Shown one piece after another: positions 34,565 to 46,183 of a stretch of 64,000 bases of DNA. Numbering within the stretch: the stretch's first letter is position 1; every line of letters starts with the position of its first letter. Origin of the DNA: Morella rubra (Eukaryota > Streptophyta > Magnoliopsida > Fagales > Myricaceae); assembly GCA_003952965.2 (NCBI GenBank), contig CM025856.1, positions 8,703,439-8,767,438 of the forward strand, written 5' to 3'. The notes beneath the pieces were generated by a model, which saw only the letters and a list, made by a program, of their open reading frames with translations, was not told where the DNA came from and did no database searches. Position numbers and translations under genes: made by a program.

Positions 34565-35647
34565 TGTACGCCTGTAAATAGTACTAGCAGTCTGATCTTC
34601 TCTGATTTCCTTACACTTTTTGTCTTTATGTTTTACAAAAAAAAAAAAAAAATTAAGCAAGAGCTCTTTTCTGTGAGGCCCACACGCGTTGTAATAGTAA
34701 TTTTCAAATGGATATATGTTAGTTTTCTAACTTGATTACGTGAGTGGATTTCTTTCTCACATTACAGTCCTACGAGGTCGGCTGCTAGATCAGCTAATGT
34801 CGAATCTTCACAAGCTTTTAGGTACATATATACACTCAATTAATTTCGTTTATTTTTTATTACTTAAATTTTTTTGAATCTGCTTTGATCTTGCTATCAA
34901 TCTATGACTTTTCTTGAGTTAATGTTGTGTCACATCCCATGCTCGTATTAGCCTCTAAGCTCTCTTTGTAGTAACAGAGGTGCATATATGGTGAGGTTAC
35001 GGCACATACTTATCCTATGGGTCTTAAGAAATTGATAAAGCCTTGGGATGTTTAAAGACAACTATATAATATAGAGAAAACCAGTGGAAGACTTATGGCA
35101 TAGATATTAAGAAATTAAGCAGGAGAAAATAGAAGTCAAGTTAGAAGAAGATCAAATAGACACACACAAACGAGTCATGACTGTTATAACAAACGATACT
35201 TAGGAACAACGTCATAAAAAGGAAAGCCAAACAAACAAAAAAAATAAACAAGCCAAGCTGCTGGGGTTAGGGATTAGGGATTACAGGATTAGGCTAACAT
35301 ATGTAAGCCTACAAATAAATCTCTAACCCTATTGTTCAGAAATATTTACAAACACGCCACACAAATAAAAGAAAACATAAAACAGTAGCACAATTTAGGA
35401 GGAGTCTTCGCTTTTGTCTGAGAGAGACGATGAGGTCGATCCACTCGATGTGGCAAGTCCTTCGGAATTAGGTAGGCTAGGAGTCCACTATAACCTCTAG
35501 GTCATTGGTTATCAAGGCACGGATGTGAAAAATCAGGAGATGGGTAATCATTTCATGGGTTACAAATGAATCGAATATCGGCATCTGACTTTATAAAAAT
35601 GGCAAAACAAAGGGGTGATTCTTAAGGACTCAATAAGGGGGGATGGA
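34565..35647. other. No gene seen
   Basis: A further ankyrin exon might begin after the AG at about 34767 (CCTACGAGGTCGGCTGC) but it is too short to support. The remainder is featureless. Confidence 0.5.
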
Positions 35648-35865
35648 GGTATGTGTAGGGGTGTAAGTCTGGTCCAGCCTCCGCTGAGCTCCGACTCCGT
35701 TTCCGTCACCGGTTCCGGGAAGCTGAGGTCCGACACTTCCAGGAATCGGAACCGGAGGTAGATTTAGAGTTTTCCCGGAACCGGAACCAGAACCGGAAGT
35801 TTTCGCCGGTTCAGCCAAAAATCGATTCCAGTTGTTTTTTTTCTTTTTTAACTGAATATTAAAAC

Positions 35866-35963
35866 GATGTCGTTCTATTTTAAATAGAACGATGTCGTTT
35901 AGTTGGTTTTTTTGAAAAAAATATATAATACCGTGGATCAAAACGCCCGTTTTGATCCACGGT
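35866..35963. repeat. Palindrome cluster in hAT 2 leader
   Basis: AACGATGTCGTT occurs twice around a CGTTCTATTTTAAATAGAACG inverted repeat (about 35862-35900). A perfect hairpin follows, with 16-bp arms (35930-35945 and 35948-35963, ACCGTGGATCAAAACG) and a 2-base loop. hAT 1 has a related AAACGACGTCGT at about 22477. Confidence 0.85.
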
Positions 35964-36064
35964 GATAGTTAGAATTAGAAATTTAGAAACCCTATCTCCC
36001 TTCCCCCCCGACCCTAAGCACCCTCTCCTTCGCGAGTCATGACCCTCCGGCCTCCTCAGTCCTC

Positions 36065-36330
36065 ACAGTCACTCCCTTAGCTCTCTCTCTCTGTTCGTTG
36101 TGTTCGTCTGCCTTCACACACTCTCTCTCTCTGTGTGCCGACTGTTGAGCTCCTTCTTCTCCGGCGAGTGCAACGGTCAACCTCCATCATTTTCGGGTTG
36201 CTTCTCTCTTTATCGCTGTATGTCTCTCTATCTTTGTATGTCTCTCTATCTCTCTATCTCTCTATCTCTCTCTCTCTATCTCTCTTTCTCTAGTCTCTGT
36301 CTCCACTCTCTCTCTGTCTCTCTCCCTCTC

Positions 36331-36372
<42 letters not shown>

Positions 36373-36400
36373 GTCTCCATCTCTCTATCTCTCTCTCTGT
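36065..36400 (+). repeat. CT-rich leader of hAT 2 gene
   Basis: Dense CTCTCT runs with TATCTCTC interspersions, upstream of the transposase start, as in hAT 1. Confidence 0.85.
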
Positions 36401-36818
36401 ATTTCAAATTTTTAATAGATCTATTCGAGGCTTCAGTTAGAAAATGTGAATTGTTGTGAACCTGTTGCATTAAATGTTGCATGAAAGTTAATTAAGTGCG
36501 TAAAGAACAACTTGTGATTCTTGTGAACATGTTATATTGTTAACTGTTATAATGCATTCATAAACGAAAGTAAATTGTTTAGTGAATCTGTTAGATACCA
36601 TCAATATTTGATATGTTATTTATGCATTTATTTGAAAAACGAAAGTAAATTGTTTAGTGAATTTAATGGGGGATTTGTGAATCTGTTAGATATCATGCTT
36701 TAATATGTGAATTGTTAAGTTGTTTTTAATTTTGCATCTTGTTCATTTTCTGTGTCTTTAATTTGGGTTAAGTTGGTAGAATGAGTTGTCTTAGGGCTTT
36801 GCATTGTCTTTCTTTCAG

Positions 36819-39096
36819 ATGGATCGTCAAACTCCAATTGCATCTTTGCAATCCACAACCCCTAATTTACCTACCCCTGCCTCTACGACTACACCTACAA
36901 TTGGTGAGATACCAATTATAGATGTAGAGGCTGAGACACAACAAACTAAGGGGACAATAGACCCTACCCCCAAAAGAAGGAAGGTTTCCAATCCGTCCCC
37001 GATGTGGGAACATTTCACTAGGATACTACTAGTAGTTGATTCAAACAAACCATTGGCCAAGTGCAATTATTGTAGTCATAAAGCTAGGGTTCACCACAAA
37101 GATCAGGGGACCTCGGCTATGAGGTCCCATTTGAAGGGTTGTGTAATGTATAAGAGAACGCAAAGTAAATTGGATGGCTCTCAACAGAAATTAACTTTTG
37201 ATATCAAGGGGGCAAGTAGTGAATCAGTGGGAGTGATGAAGATAGACTCATATGATCCTAAGGTTATTAGAGCTGCGATTGCGAAGTTTATAATTGTGGA
37301 TGAGCTTCCCTTCAGAATAGTAAGCAATGATGGGTTCAAGGAGATGATTCATACCCTCAAGCCTCGATTTAAAGTACCATCTCGAATCACAATAATGAAG
37401 GATTGTATGAAACTATACTTGGAAGAGAAGTGTAGATTGAAGGCTAGTATCTTACTTAATAGACCATGAGTTTGCTTCACCACTGACACATGGACGTCAG
37501 TCCAAAACATGAATTATATGTTTGTCACTGCACACTTTATTGATAGTACTTGGCAATTGCACAAAAAGATACTTGCTTTCTGTAAGGTGTCAGATCATAA
37601 GGGTTCGACAATTGGGATGGAGTTGGAGGATTGCATGTCGGAATGGGGGATTGATAAAATCCTTACAATAACTGTCGATAATGCATCCTCTAATGATACA
37701 ACCATTGAAGCATTTTTGGGGTTTCGGCCTGGAAAAGTAGTTTGTAACCATGATTTTTTGCATATGAGATGTTGCGCACATATCTTGAATTTAATTGTGC
37801 AAGATGGGTTGAAGGAGTTGGATGATTCTGTGGCCAAGGTAAGGAACTTGGTCAAGTATGTTAAGTCATCTCCTGGTCGAATGGATGGGTTTAAGAAATG
37901 TGTAGCGAAGAGGAAGTTTCCCATTGAGGGATTTTTGCAGCTTGATGTTCCTACTCGTTGGAATTCAACGTATATTATGTTGGATGTAGCTGAGAAATAT
38001 CAAAGAGTTTTGAGGATATGTTGGCGGAAGATGGGATTTTGATAAGCTTTCTGCGTGAAGAGGGGCATGGGAGGAAGGGATTGGGCCCCCTAAATTTGAG
38101 GATTGGGAGCGTGTGAGACATTTTACCAAGTTTTTGGCACTTTTCCACGAGGTGACAGTTCGAATATCTGCTTCAAATACGGTGACAGCGAACTTATTTT
38201 TTGCGGAACTTACTAAAATTCATATGCATTTGGGGAAATATGCAGCAAGTGGGGATTTGTTCTTGGCAGACATGGCAAAAAAGAATGCAAATGAAGTATA
38301 ATAAATACTGGGGTGATTTGACTGAGGTTAACAGATTGTTGTTTGTTGCAGCGGTACTTGACCCACAATACAAGGTTATATACTTGGACTTTTGGTTCAA
38401 AAAGTCTTTGGGGATGGAGTTAGGTGCAGAGATGACTAGTCTAGTGAGAGGGACCTTGGATCAGTTGTTTACAGAGTATAGTAATGTGGATGGATCATCT
38501 AGTAGCAGGAGTGTATCTGCAAGTCAAGGTCAGCTTGAAATGATTGGGTCATCTAGTGCACTCGTAGATGATCCTCTTTACTTGGAATTCACACAATTTA
38601 AGGCACAACAGAATTTGCTGGATAGCAAGTCTGAAGTGGAGAGATATTTAATGGAGGATCTTGAACCTAAAGATCCTAATTTTGATATCCTCAATTGGTG
38701 GAGAGTGAATGCACCAAAATTTCCGTTCTTGCACGAATTTCTCGAGATGTTCTTGCTATCCCTATTACTACAGTGCCTTCAGAGTCTGTCTTCAGCACGG
38801 GGGTCGGGTATTAGATTCTTTCCGGAGTTCGTTGGCACCAAAAACGGTAGAGGGACTCATTTGTGCTCAAAATTGGTTGACATCCAAGATCATATATTCT
38901 GTTGATGATGATGAGGATAGGAACCTGAAGTTACTGATGGGACGGAAGATCCTGCTAGTTATATGATGGACATAGGTATATACAAAATTTTACATTTCTA
39001 CTTTCATTTAATTAAAATTTTTTATGAGCTCCTTGTTAATAAATTTGTTTTTTTGCAGAGATGATTTCTAATGCTGCGTCGATCGTGGATTCGTGA
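36819..39096 (+). pseudogene. hAT transposase (BED finger), heavily damaged
   Basis: The start is the ATG at 36819 just after TTTCTTTCAG, a good leader-intron acceptor. It contains a BED finger (MWEHFTRI, CNYCSHKA, SHLKGC), a core (FTTDTWTSVQNMNYMFVTAH, TVDNASSNDTT, MRCCAHILNLIV, VPTRWNSTYIML) and a dimerisation domain (LNWWRVNAPKFPFL, GGRVLDSFRSSLAPK). An in-frame TGA at 37467-37469 replaces what is an Arg in hAT 1. Frame shifts lie near 38035, 38285, 38720, 38805 and 38925. A terminal intron (38976-39058) leads to a last exon ending SNAASIVDS. With five or more lesions it is older, as a dead gene, than hAT 1. Confidence 0.9.
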
Positions 39097-40066
39097 TTGA
39101 TTAACGTTTGGTTATGTTCTTCATTTCTTACTTGAGTTGATACTTTTAAGTTCTAAAGTTCGTATTGTAATATTCTTCTATTTCGAGTTATGTCAGCATA
39201 CACTATGTTTTTTCGGTTATTGTTTCCATCGAGTCTTGACCACTTTTATTATTAAGCCCATAATATTTCTTTAGCTATTTAGGAATTGTGATGGTGTCTA
39301 GTTTACTACTTACTAGGTGACTTGTGAATATGTGATTATGAATTTTGTGAATTGCATATTGTTTTGAGATTTATTGAATCTGAATTTTGTTATTTGCATG
39401 TTGTTTTGGGATTTATTGAATATGGATTTTGTGAATTGCATGTTTTTAGATTTATTTTTACACTTGTTTGTCAATTGCATGTTTTAGGATTTTTTTTTAA
39501 AATAGGTTGCTAGGATGTTGTTTTCGGTTTTCAAAAGATCAACAATGAGTTGTTGGTTTTTAAATATTATGGGCTAAATAAAATGGCCATCAAAACTAAT
39601 ATGATCATAATATGATATGGTTGTCTTAGTTTGAATTTTAAAGGATGGCCAACATTTTACTCCAAAATTCAACTTAATCATTTGGTGTCTTGATGAGTTG
39701 ATGTGGTGCAAGTGCAATGTAAATTCTTAATTTTCATTTGTATACTTGTTGTGTTCATTTATATAATTGAGATCTTTGTAATGAATTGAGAAATGTTCAT
39801 ATGAAGTTCGGGTTGTATATTTTAATTTTTTGATATTTATTTGTGAATTGTGATGAATGAATAATATCTTTATTTTTGTAAAAAATGCTTAAATGGGCCA
39901 AAAAATATGGCCCAAAACATTGTCGGAATTCCGCTATCCGCTTCCGCTTCCGCTAAGAGTCGGAAGCGGAAGCGGAATCGATTTTGGCCATCCGCTAGTT
40001 AGCGGACCGGATGTCGGAATGTTAAATTCCACTTCCGACATGTCCGCTATTCATCCTAGGTATGTG

Positions 40067-40820
40067 ACAACAACCATGCAACAGTTCATAAGCAATTCAT
40101 AAGCAGATCATAAACAGTTCATAAGCAATAGAGAATACTAGTGAGATGATATGTAGCGTGCAGATGAGATGTAGTATGCAACATATAGTCATGCAGTATA
40201 TAATTACAGCATATAACAGGCAGTGATGCAACACACAGTATGCAATGTACTTTTCCATTCCGTTATTAGCAACCTTTCCTTACAAATCCATCTGATTCAC
40301 CCTAGTGGCCAAGGGTTGTGCGTCCAATCTCCCCTGCACTTTAGAACAGTCCAAGACATTCTGTTGTCCTAAGACATGAGTAAACGCCCATTTTGTCTTC
40401 TACTCTGGGGCCATCCTACTCAGTAGTGATGGTTGCACTCTCCAGTGATCGGTATCTTCACCTCATAAAACTTTTCTATAAAAGGTGCCATATCCTTTAT
40501 CATTTTAGTGTCAAATGCCATGCAAATGCACTATGATATGCAAAAACCAAAATATTGATATATTTTCCAAAAGTATATCCTTTTGCCAAAAACTTTGCAA
40601 ATATTTCACAATCATGAACTTGTATTTATTTCCAAAATAAATACCCATAAAACAAACTAATATGAACATAAATAATCTCATTAGTCAAACATAAGTCAAA
40701 GATCCAAGTTTACTAATCCAAGTCCAGTATGGACTTGCACTTGCGCTTGTTGATAAGTCTACTTCCATGAGTGGTTAGTGGCTGTAGAAAGCCACTTGGG
40801 CCGGTCCAAAAGCAACAAAA
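40067..40820. other. No gene; short GCA-T repeats
   Basis: 40075-40250 is full of loosely repeated AGCAATTCATAAGCAG/CAGTATGCAA motifs. No coding sequence. Confidence 0.5.
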
Positions 40821-40878
40821 AGAGGTCAACATGTGGGCCTTTTAAAAGCAAGGAATTTTGGGTCCAAAAGGTGTCTAA

Positions 40879-41980
40879 CTATAGGCTCCTCTTATTCCGT
40901 AACACTTGTTCTTTGCGATTCAATATTTGGATTGGCTCTTCTATATAGGAAAGGTTGTTGTCCAATTGCAATGGAGCATAGTCCAAGACATGTGATGGGA
41001 TGGAAATACACCGCCTTAACAAGGAGATGTGAAATACGCCGTGCATTCCTTCCCATTTCAAAGACAGGGCTAGTTGATAAGCCCCTGGTCCTACTCTACT
41101 TAAGATCTCGAAAGGTCCAACGTATCTCGAGCTTAATTTTTCCTTCTTTCCAAATCTCTTGACTCCTTTCACAGGGATGACCTTGAGAAATACCGTATCC
41201 CTCACTTCAAATTCCAAATCTCTACGCTTCTTATCTGTGTTGCTCTTTTGCCTGCTTTGAGTTGCCAATAGCTTTACTTAGATAATTCTTATCTTATCAC
41301 AAGTCCTTTGAATAATTTCAGAACCAACATTCACCTTTCGCCCACTTCATCCTAATATAATGGTGGTCTACACTTATATCCGTAGAGGGCTTCATATAAA
41401 GCCATGTCAATGCTTGAATGATAAGAATTATTATAGGAAAACTCCACCAAAGATAGATATTGGATCCAATGTCCTTTAAAATCCAATATGCAAACTCGTA
41501 ACATATCCTCCAATAATTGAATGGTCCGTTTTGATTGATTGTCTGTCTGGGGATGAAAAGCGGTAGTAAATTTCAATTGCGTACCAAACGCTTTCTGAAA
41601 TCCTTCCCAAACTCGAGAGGTCAATCAAGTATCTCTATCTAATACTATGGAACTCGAAATCTCGTGTAGTCGTACAATCTCATGCATGTATATCTCAGAT
41701 AATCTCTCAACTATAGGCTGACTTTGATCAGAATGAAGAGCGCCATTTTTGTCAGTCGATCCACGATTACCTAAATTGCGTCTTGACCAGTAGGTGCCTT
41801 AGGTAATCCTGTTACCAAATCCATTGCTACCTCATCCCATTTCCATATAGGTATCTCCAGAGGTTATAGCAATCTGTTGGTCTCTGATGCTTTGCTTTGG
41901 TTTGTTGACAAACCAAGCATCGATTGACGAATTTAGCAATTTCCTTCTACATTCCTTTCCACCAAAATTTTCCCTTAATA
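40879..41980 (-). pseudogene. Gypsy integrase core and C terminus
   Basis: 41640-41980 is integrase in many broken frames. 41352-41624 reads FTTAFHPQTDNQSKRTIQLL and the YNNSYHSSIDMALYEALYG helix. 40879-41268 reads GVKRFGKKEKLSSRYVGPFE, HGVFHISLLRR and EEPIQILNRKEQVLRNK, the C-terminal region. No chromodomain was recognised after it. Confidence 0.8.
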
Positions 41981-41982
41981 TC

Positions 41983-42636
41983 TCAGTACATCTTGGTACT
42001 TTCAAGATGTATAGAAAATGGCAATCGATGAGATTCCTTCAAAATTTCTTCCCTAATTTCCTTACTATTAGGGACCACTAATCTATCTTGAAAATATAAC
42101 ACCTTGCTGTTAGAGATAGCAAAATCCTTCTTTGGGTCCTTTTCCAATTCCTCTACCAAGACTCTTATTTCAGGATCTTGCTTTTGACTTTCCTTGATTT
42201 GATCAACTAGGGTGGGTTGTAGTACCAAAGCTGCCAACCGAGCTGCTTCTCCTGATAATAGAAACTCAATATCATTTCTTTCCATGTCCTTTAAGAGTTC
42301 CTGATGTCCAGTGTTCATTCCTTTCCTACTTAGAGCATCTGCTACCACATTGGCCTTCCTAGGGTGGTAGTTGATCGTACAATCGTAGTCCTTGATCAGC
42401 TCTAGCCATCTACGTTGCCTAATATTTAATTCCTTCTGAGTGAAGAAATATTTTAGGCTCTTGTGGTCTGTGTAAATCTCGCACTTTATCCCATAAAAGT
42501 AGTGTCTCCACATCTTGAGGGCAAACACTACTGCTTCTAATTCCAAATCATGAGTGGGAGAATTTTCTTCATGGGGCCTCACTGCTAATTCTAAACCTTC
42601 TCTCCTTACATCACGACACATTCTAAACCCTTGCAA
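41983..42636 (-). pseudogene. Gypsy RNase H and integrase start
   Basis: Reads [40 protein letters not shown], then the [20 protein letters not shown] segment and the linker up to [15 protein letters not shown], the beginning of the integrase HHCC finger. It is separated from the reverse transcriptase by a frameshift near 42610. Confidence 0.85.
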
Positions 42637-43560
42637 GATGCATCACTGTAAATCACAAAATTACTTGTTTCCGAAGGTAATGCGACTAGGGCTATTACTA
42701 GCCTTTTCTTCAATTCTTGTAAACTCTTCTCACATTCTTCAGACCATTGATACTTCACATCCTTCTTGGTTAGAGCTGTTAGAGGGGCAGCTAATCTCGA
42801 AAATCCTTCAAAAAAGCTTTTGTAATATCCTGCCATTCCCAAGAAACTACAAATCTCATGTATGTTTGTGGGTCTTTGCCATTCCATGACTACCTCTATC
42901 TTAGAGGGATCCACAACAATTCCTTTCCTAGTTACTATATATCCTAGAAATGCCACTGGCTCCAACCAAAACTTGTACTTAGAGAATTTGGCGTACATCA
43001 CTTCATGGTGCAACTTGCTCATAACTAATCTTAAATGCTCCTTATGCTGCACGTCGTCTTTGGAGTAGATCAAAATATCATCGATGAAGACGACGATGAA
43101 TTTATCTAAAAATTCTTGAAAAACTCTGTTCATCAAATCCATAAAGACAACAGGTGCATTAGTTAATCCAAATGGCATTACTAAAAACTGGAAATGTCTG
43201 TATCGAGTTTTGAAAGCAGATTTTGGAATATCTTCTGCTTTAATCCTCACTTGATGATATCCCGACCTCAAGTCTATCTTTGAAAATACTCCAGTTCCCT
43301 TCAACTGATCAAATAAATCATCTATTCTCGACAAGGGGTACTTATTCTTTATTGTCACTCGATTCAATTCTCGGTAGTCTTGTCCTTCTTTTTCACAAAC
43401 AGCATTAGGGCTCCCCAAGGTGACACACTTGGCCTAATAACACCTCGCTTCATTAAATCTTGCAATTGCTCCTTCAACTCTTTTAATTCAGCCAGGGCCA
43501 TCTGATACGGTGCCTTCGATATCGGGGCTATCTTGAGGTATACTTTTTGAGCTAAAAAAA
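42606..43560 (-). pseudogene. Gypsy reverse transcriptase
   Basis: Reads the usual gypsy lead-in ([14 protein letters not shown] in broken frame at 43410-43510), then [43 protein letters not shown] and the catalytic [10 protein letters not shown], followed by [11 protein letters not shown] and [18 protein letters not shown] small deletion near 43390 removes the segment before DYREL. It ends within the start of RNase H (YSDAS) at a stop. The YIDD-type aspartates are intact but the gene is not. Confidence 0.88.
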
Positions 43561-43855
43561 ACGCTTGGAACGGTTACTTAGCACCTGGAAGCTAGATTGT
43601 GAACACTATTGGATTATAGTGAAAAAAGTCCAAGGAAGAAAATAGCCTTGGGAGTAGACGTAAGCAAGTCTTCTCCGAACCACCTAAAAATCTTGACGTT
43701 ATCTCTTCCTCCCTACTCTCCTTTATTTATTGCTATATTTATTGTGCTGCAATATTTATCTTTGAATTGGTTTTTGAGTTGGGGTTTTTATCGAAAAAAT
43801 TTCATACTTTATTAAAACTCAATTCACCCCCCTCTTAGGTTGTTATTTAAACTCA
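43560..43855 (+). mobile_element. Copia LTR 3' end fragment
   Basis: Collinear with the last 300 bp of the solo LTR at 3906-5257: GGTTACTTAGCACC, AAAATAGCCTTGGG-GTAGACGTA, CGAACCACCTAAAA, AACTCAATTCACCCCCCTCTTAGG, ending AAACTCA. The 5' part is missing and it abuts the gypsy fragment. Confidence 0.75.
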
Positions 43856-43881
43856 CATCCGACCTTTTCAGACTTGATTTG

Positions 43882-44015
43882 GCAATGTATGTCAACCCTT
43901 TATTTCTCTATTTTAATGAATGGTACGACTAGGGGTTTTTACGAGCCTTCTCGAGGAGTTCACCAGGGGGATCCTCTTTCTCCATATCTTTTTTATCTTG
44001 GCTCAGGAATTGATG
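43882..44015 (+). pseudogene. LINE reverse transcriptase scrap
   Basis: Reads [20 protein letters not shown] and [18 protein letters not shown], the conserved [14 protein letters not shown] block of plant LINE reverse transcriptase. Only about 45 codons remain. Confidence 0.75.
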
Positions 44016-44520
44016 GACAAGATTGAATCACTGTCTTATGAGATTAAGTTGGAGCCCACTCCTGATGGGGGATGCATAGGTACCAACAGTAGCATATACC
44101 ATCTTGAACAAGCCTGTATTTTCTTCCATGTGTCTTTCATTTTTCTCTAAGCCTATTGTTTGAATGTAACATTTTTATGTTCTACAATTGAATTTCAGAA
44201 TTGAATAGAGCATATGGCACAAAAATATGGAGCAATATAGAAAATGACCCAATTTCACTCATTGAAGGGATTTAGATCAGGCAATTTACTTTTAATTTTT
44301 AATTGAACAATATGCATATAAATGTTTTGTTACGTTGTATTTTGAATAATGTCTACTCAATATATTTATTTCCTTTTGTTAATCTTCAATCTTTACTTAT
44401 TTTCTTGTTGAACTTGGAGTCCATTATTTAAAATAAAATTAAAACATAACGTTGAGCTTCAGAAAAATAATTTCAAATGGATAAAAATAATTATTCAGAA
44501 AACCTGTGAGTAACACAAAT
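44016..44520. other. No gene seen
   Basis: AT-rich sequence without a recognised feature. Confidence 0.5.
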
Positions 44521-44524
44521 GTGG

Positions 44525-44700
44525 CAAAAAGTCACCGTTTAGTAATGACAAATAAAATGTGTCACAAAAAGAAGTCTTTAATGACGAAATAAAATTCATC
44601 ACTAAAAATAACCTTCAGTGACGAATTTCAAATTTCATCACAAAAGGTTCGAAACAAAAAATACCTATTCAAATGGTTTTTTGTAATGAAATTTATGTTA
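44525..44700. repeat. TTTCGTCAC-type motif cluster
   Basis: Seven variants of GTGACGAA/TTCATCAC in about 130 bp, followed by CAAATGGTTTTTTGTAATGAAA. That tail recurs at 45955-45975, suggesting that a transposon end was duplicated with its surroundings. Confidence 0.6.
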
Positions 44701-44924
44701 GATGTATGACCTCAAAACCAATCATTTGGAATAATTATGAGATAATTATTGTTATTATTAATCACTTGTACATATTGTATATTATTTTGGGTATATGCAA
44801 TGACATAAGATGTCATATTGTTGAGCAACATTGTAGAAAAGTCAGGCCAATGATTAATGAATCGGAGGCGGGAGTATGATTTTTCGGATCCTTGTTGACT
44901 CACTTTGTTCTAGACCAAGATACA

Positions 44925-45890
44925 TGAAAATGTATAAATAGGTCTACACTCGTTGTGCCTCTATAAAATAGAATGATGGACTCCGTTATTGAGGTGGTGA
45001 CCTTAAGCAGACAAGTGGGTGCAATGTAAGAGTACATGCACTGAACCGGATCAAATATGAATACCTTCTGGAAACGATCACTGATGTAGAGAATGAAATT
45101 CAACAAATTAGCTTATGTTGTCCTTAGACCTGAGAGAGTTATGCAAATTTGCTTGTGTGTGCTTGTGCTTTGACTGAGTCATTTGATGATGATCTTCGCA
45201 GATCAAATATTCCAGATAATGTTGGGTCTTGTACATAAGTGAATTTGTATAATTGCTCAATAAAGAATCCACCAATCTCTTGTTGAGGCAGTATATTCAT
45301 TATGTCTATATATTATTGGACTCAAATAAAAATGCTACGCAATGAAATTTTTTTGAGAAAATTATTTTTGAAACTTTTTAGGAGTCCAACTAGGTACAGA
45401 CTGAAATTAAGAATTATATGAGCTAGGGACTTAATCGTGATATTATTCCAATCCTATTAGCTCATGTGGAATATAGATGGTGGAAGAATAAATAAGCATA
45501 TAATTGTTAGAAAAAGGGATTTCACAAAAACAATCTCATTATCTCGGGGCAATTGTGATATGTTAATGGACATGATCACAATTTGTAGAAACCCATAAAT
45601 TCGGATTACAAAATATAAGGGAGTTTAATGAAAAAGAGTTTTTCATAATGATCCTATGACTGAGATTTGAGATCCCTAAAGATCCCACGCATAAGCACAG
45701 TTGAGTTCTGAGCAAGCCATTATAAATAGCTCAAAATTTCATTTGAGAAAGAAAATGTTATTTTTCACGTTGAGACTTTCTCTTTCTCTAAAACTCTCTC
45801 AAGAATTGTGTGCATGGATTTGAAGGAGGCAGAATGCTTGGGTTGCTTTAATTCAATAATCTTTTCCTCTCCGATCTCGCACTTTAACAA
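44925..45890 (+). repeat. ~0.9 kb direct repeat, left copy (LTR-like)
   Basis: Matches 46548-47515 throughout: TATAAATAGGTCTACACT, AAGAGTACAT, GATCAAATATGAATACCTT, TTAGACCTGAGAGAGTTATGC, TGATCCTA and onwards. TATAAATAGC at 45721 sits about 60 bp before a CT-rich leader, as in an LTR promoter/R region. Probably the left LTR of a truncated gypsy element. Confidence 0.6.
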
Positions 45891-45999
45891 TTTCAAATTT
45901 ATTACAAAAGATTCGAAATAAAAGTTATCTGTTGGAATGGCATATAACTCGTTCGAATGGTCTTTTGTAATGAAACTTCAAATTTGTTTACAAAAGATT

Positions 46000-46178
46000 G
46001 GAAACAAAGAAGATCCTTTCAAATGGGTTATATGTTCATCCGGACGGGTTTACATGGCAATCCAAAAATTTGTCACCCAAGCTCTTCCTTGATGGGTTTA
46101 CAGTGACAAATTTGTGTTATCACCTAAAACTTTTGGTGACAATTTTTTTTGTCACCCAAACCAAATTTTCTTATAGTG
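46000..46178. repeat. Possible CACTA-like terminus
   Basis: GTCACC/GGTGAC motifs leading to CTTATAGTG (reverse CACTATAAG). One end only; no partner or target duplication found. Confidence 0.3.
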
Positions 46179-46183
46179 CCATT

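Larger units (their letters stand above)
35656..40058 (+). mobile_element. hAT transposon 2, TSD GGTATGTG
   Basis: Starts TAGGGGTGTAAG and ends CTATTCATCCTA. Flanked by a perfect 8-bp target duplication GGTATGTG (35648-35655 and 40059-40066). Length 4403 bp. Subterminal regions repeat GGAACCGG-type (35700-35820) and GGAAGCGGAAGCGGAA-type (39930-40050) motifs. Encodes a BED-finger hAT transposase related to hAT 1 but more damaged. The layout (CT-rich leader, leader intron, terminal intron) matches hAT 1. Confidence 0.95.
40830..43560 (-). mobile_element. Truncated Ty3/gypsy pol region
   Basis: Collinear gypsy pol remains on the minus strand: reverse transcriptase, RNase H, integrase, C-terminal region. 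Gag, protease and both LTRs are missing. The 5' side stops abruptly at a copia LTR end (43560) and the 3' side fades near 40830. Confidence 0.85.

Noticed and set aside
36276..36482. Arg/Glu-repeat protein opposite the CT-rich leader
   Set aside because: Translation of a microsatellite on the antisense strand of hAT 2.
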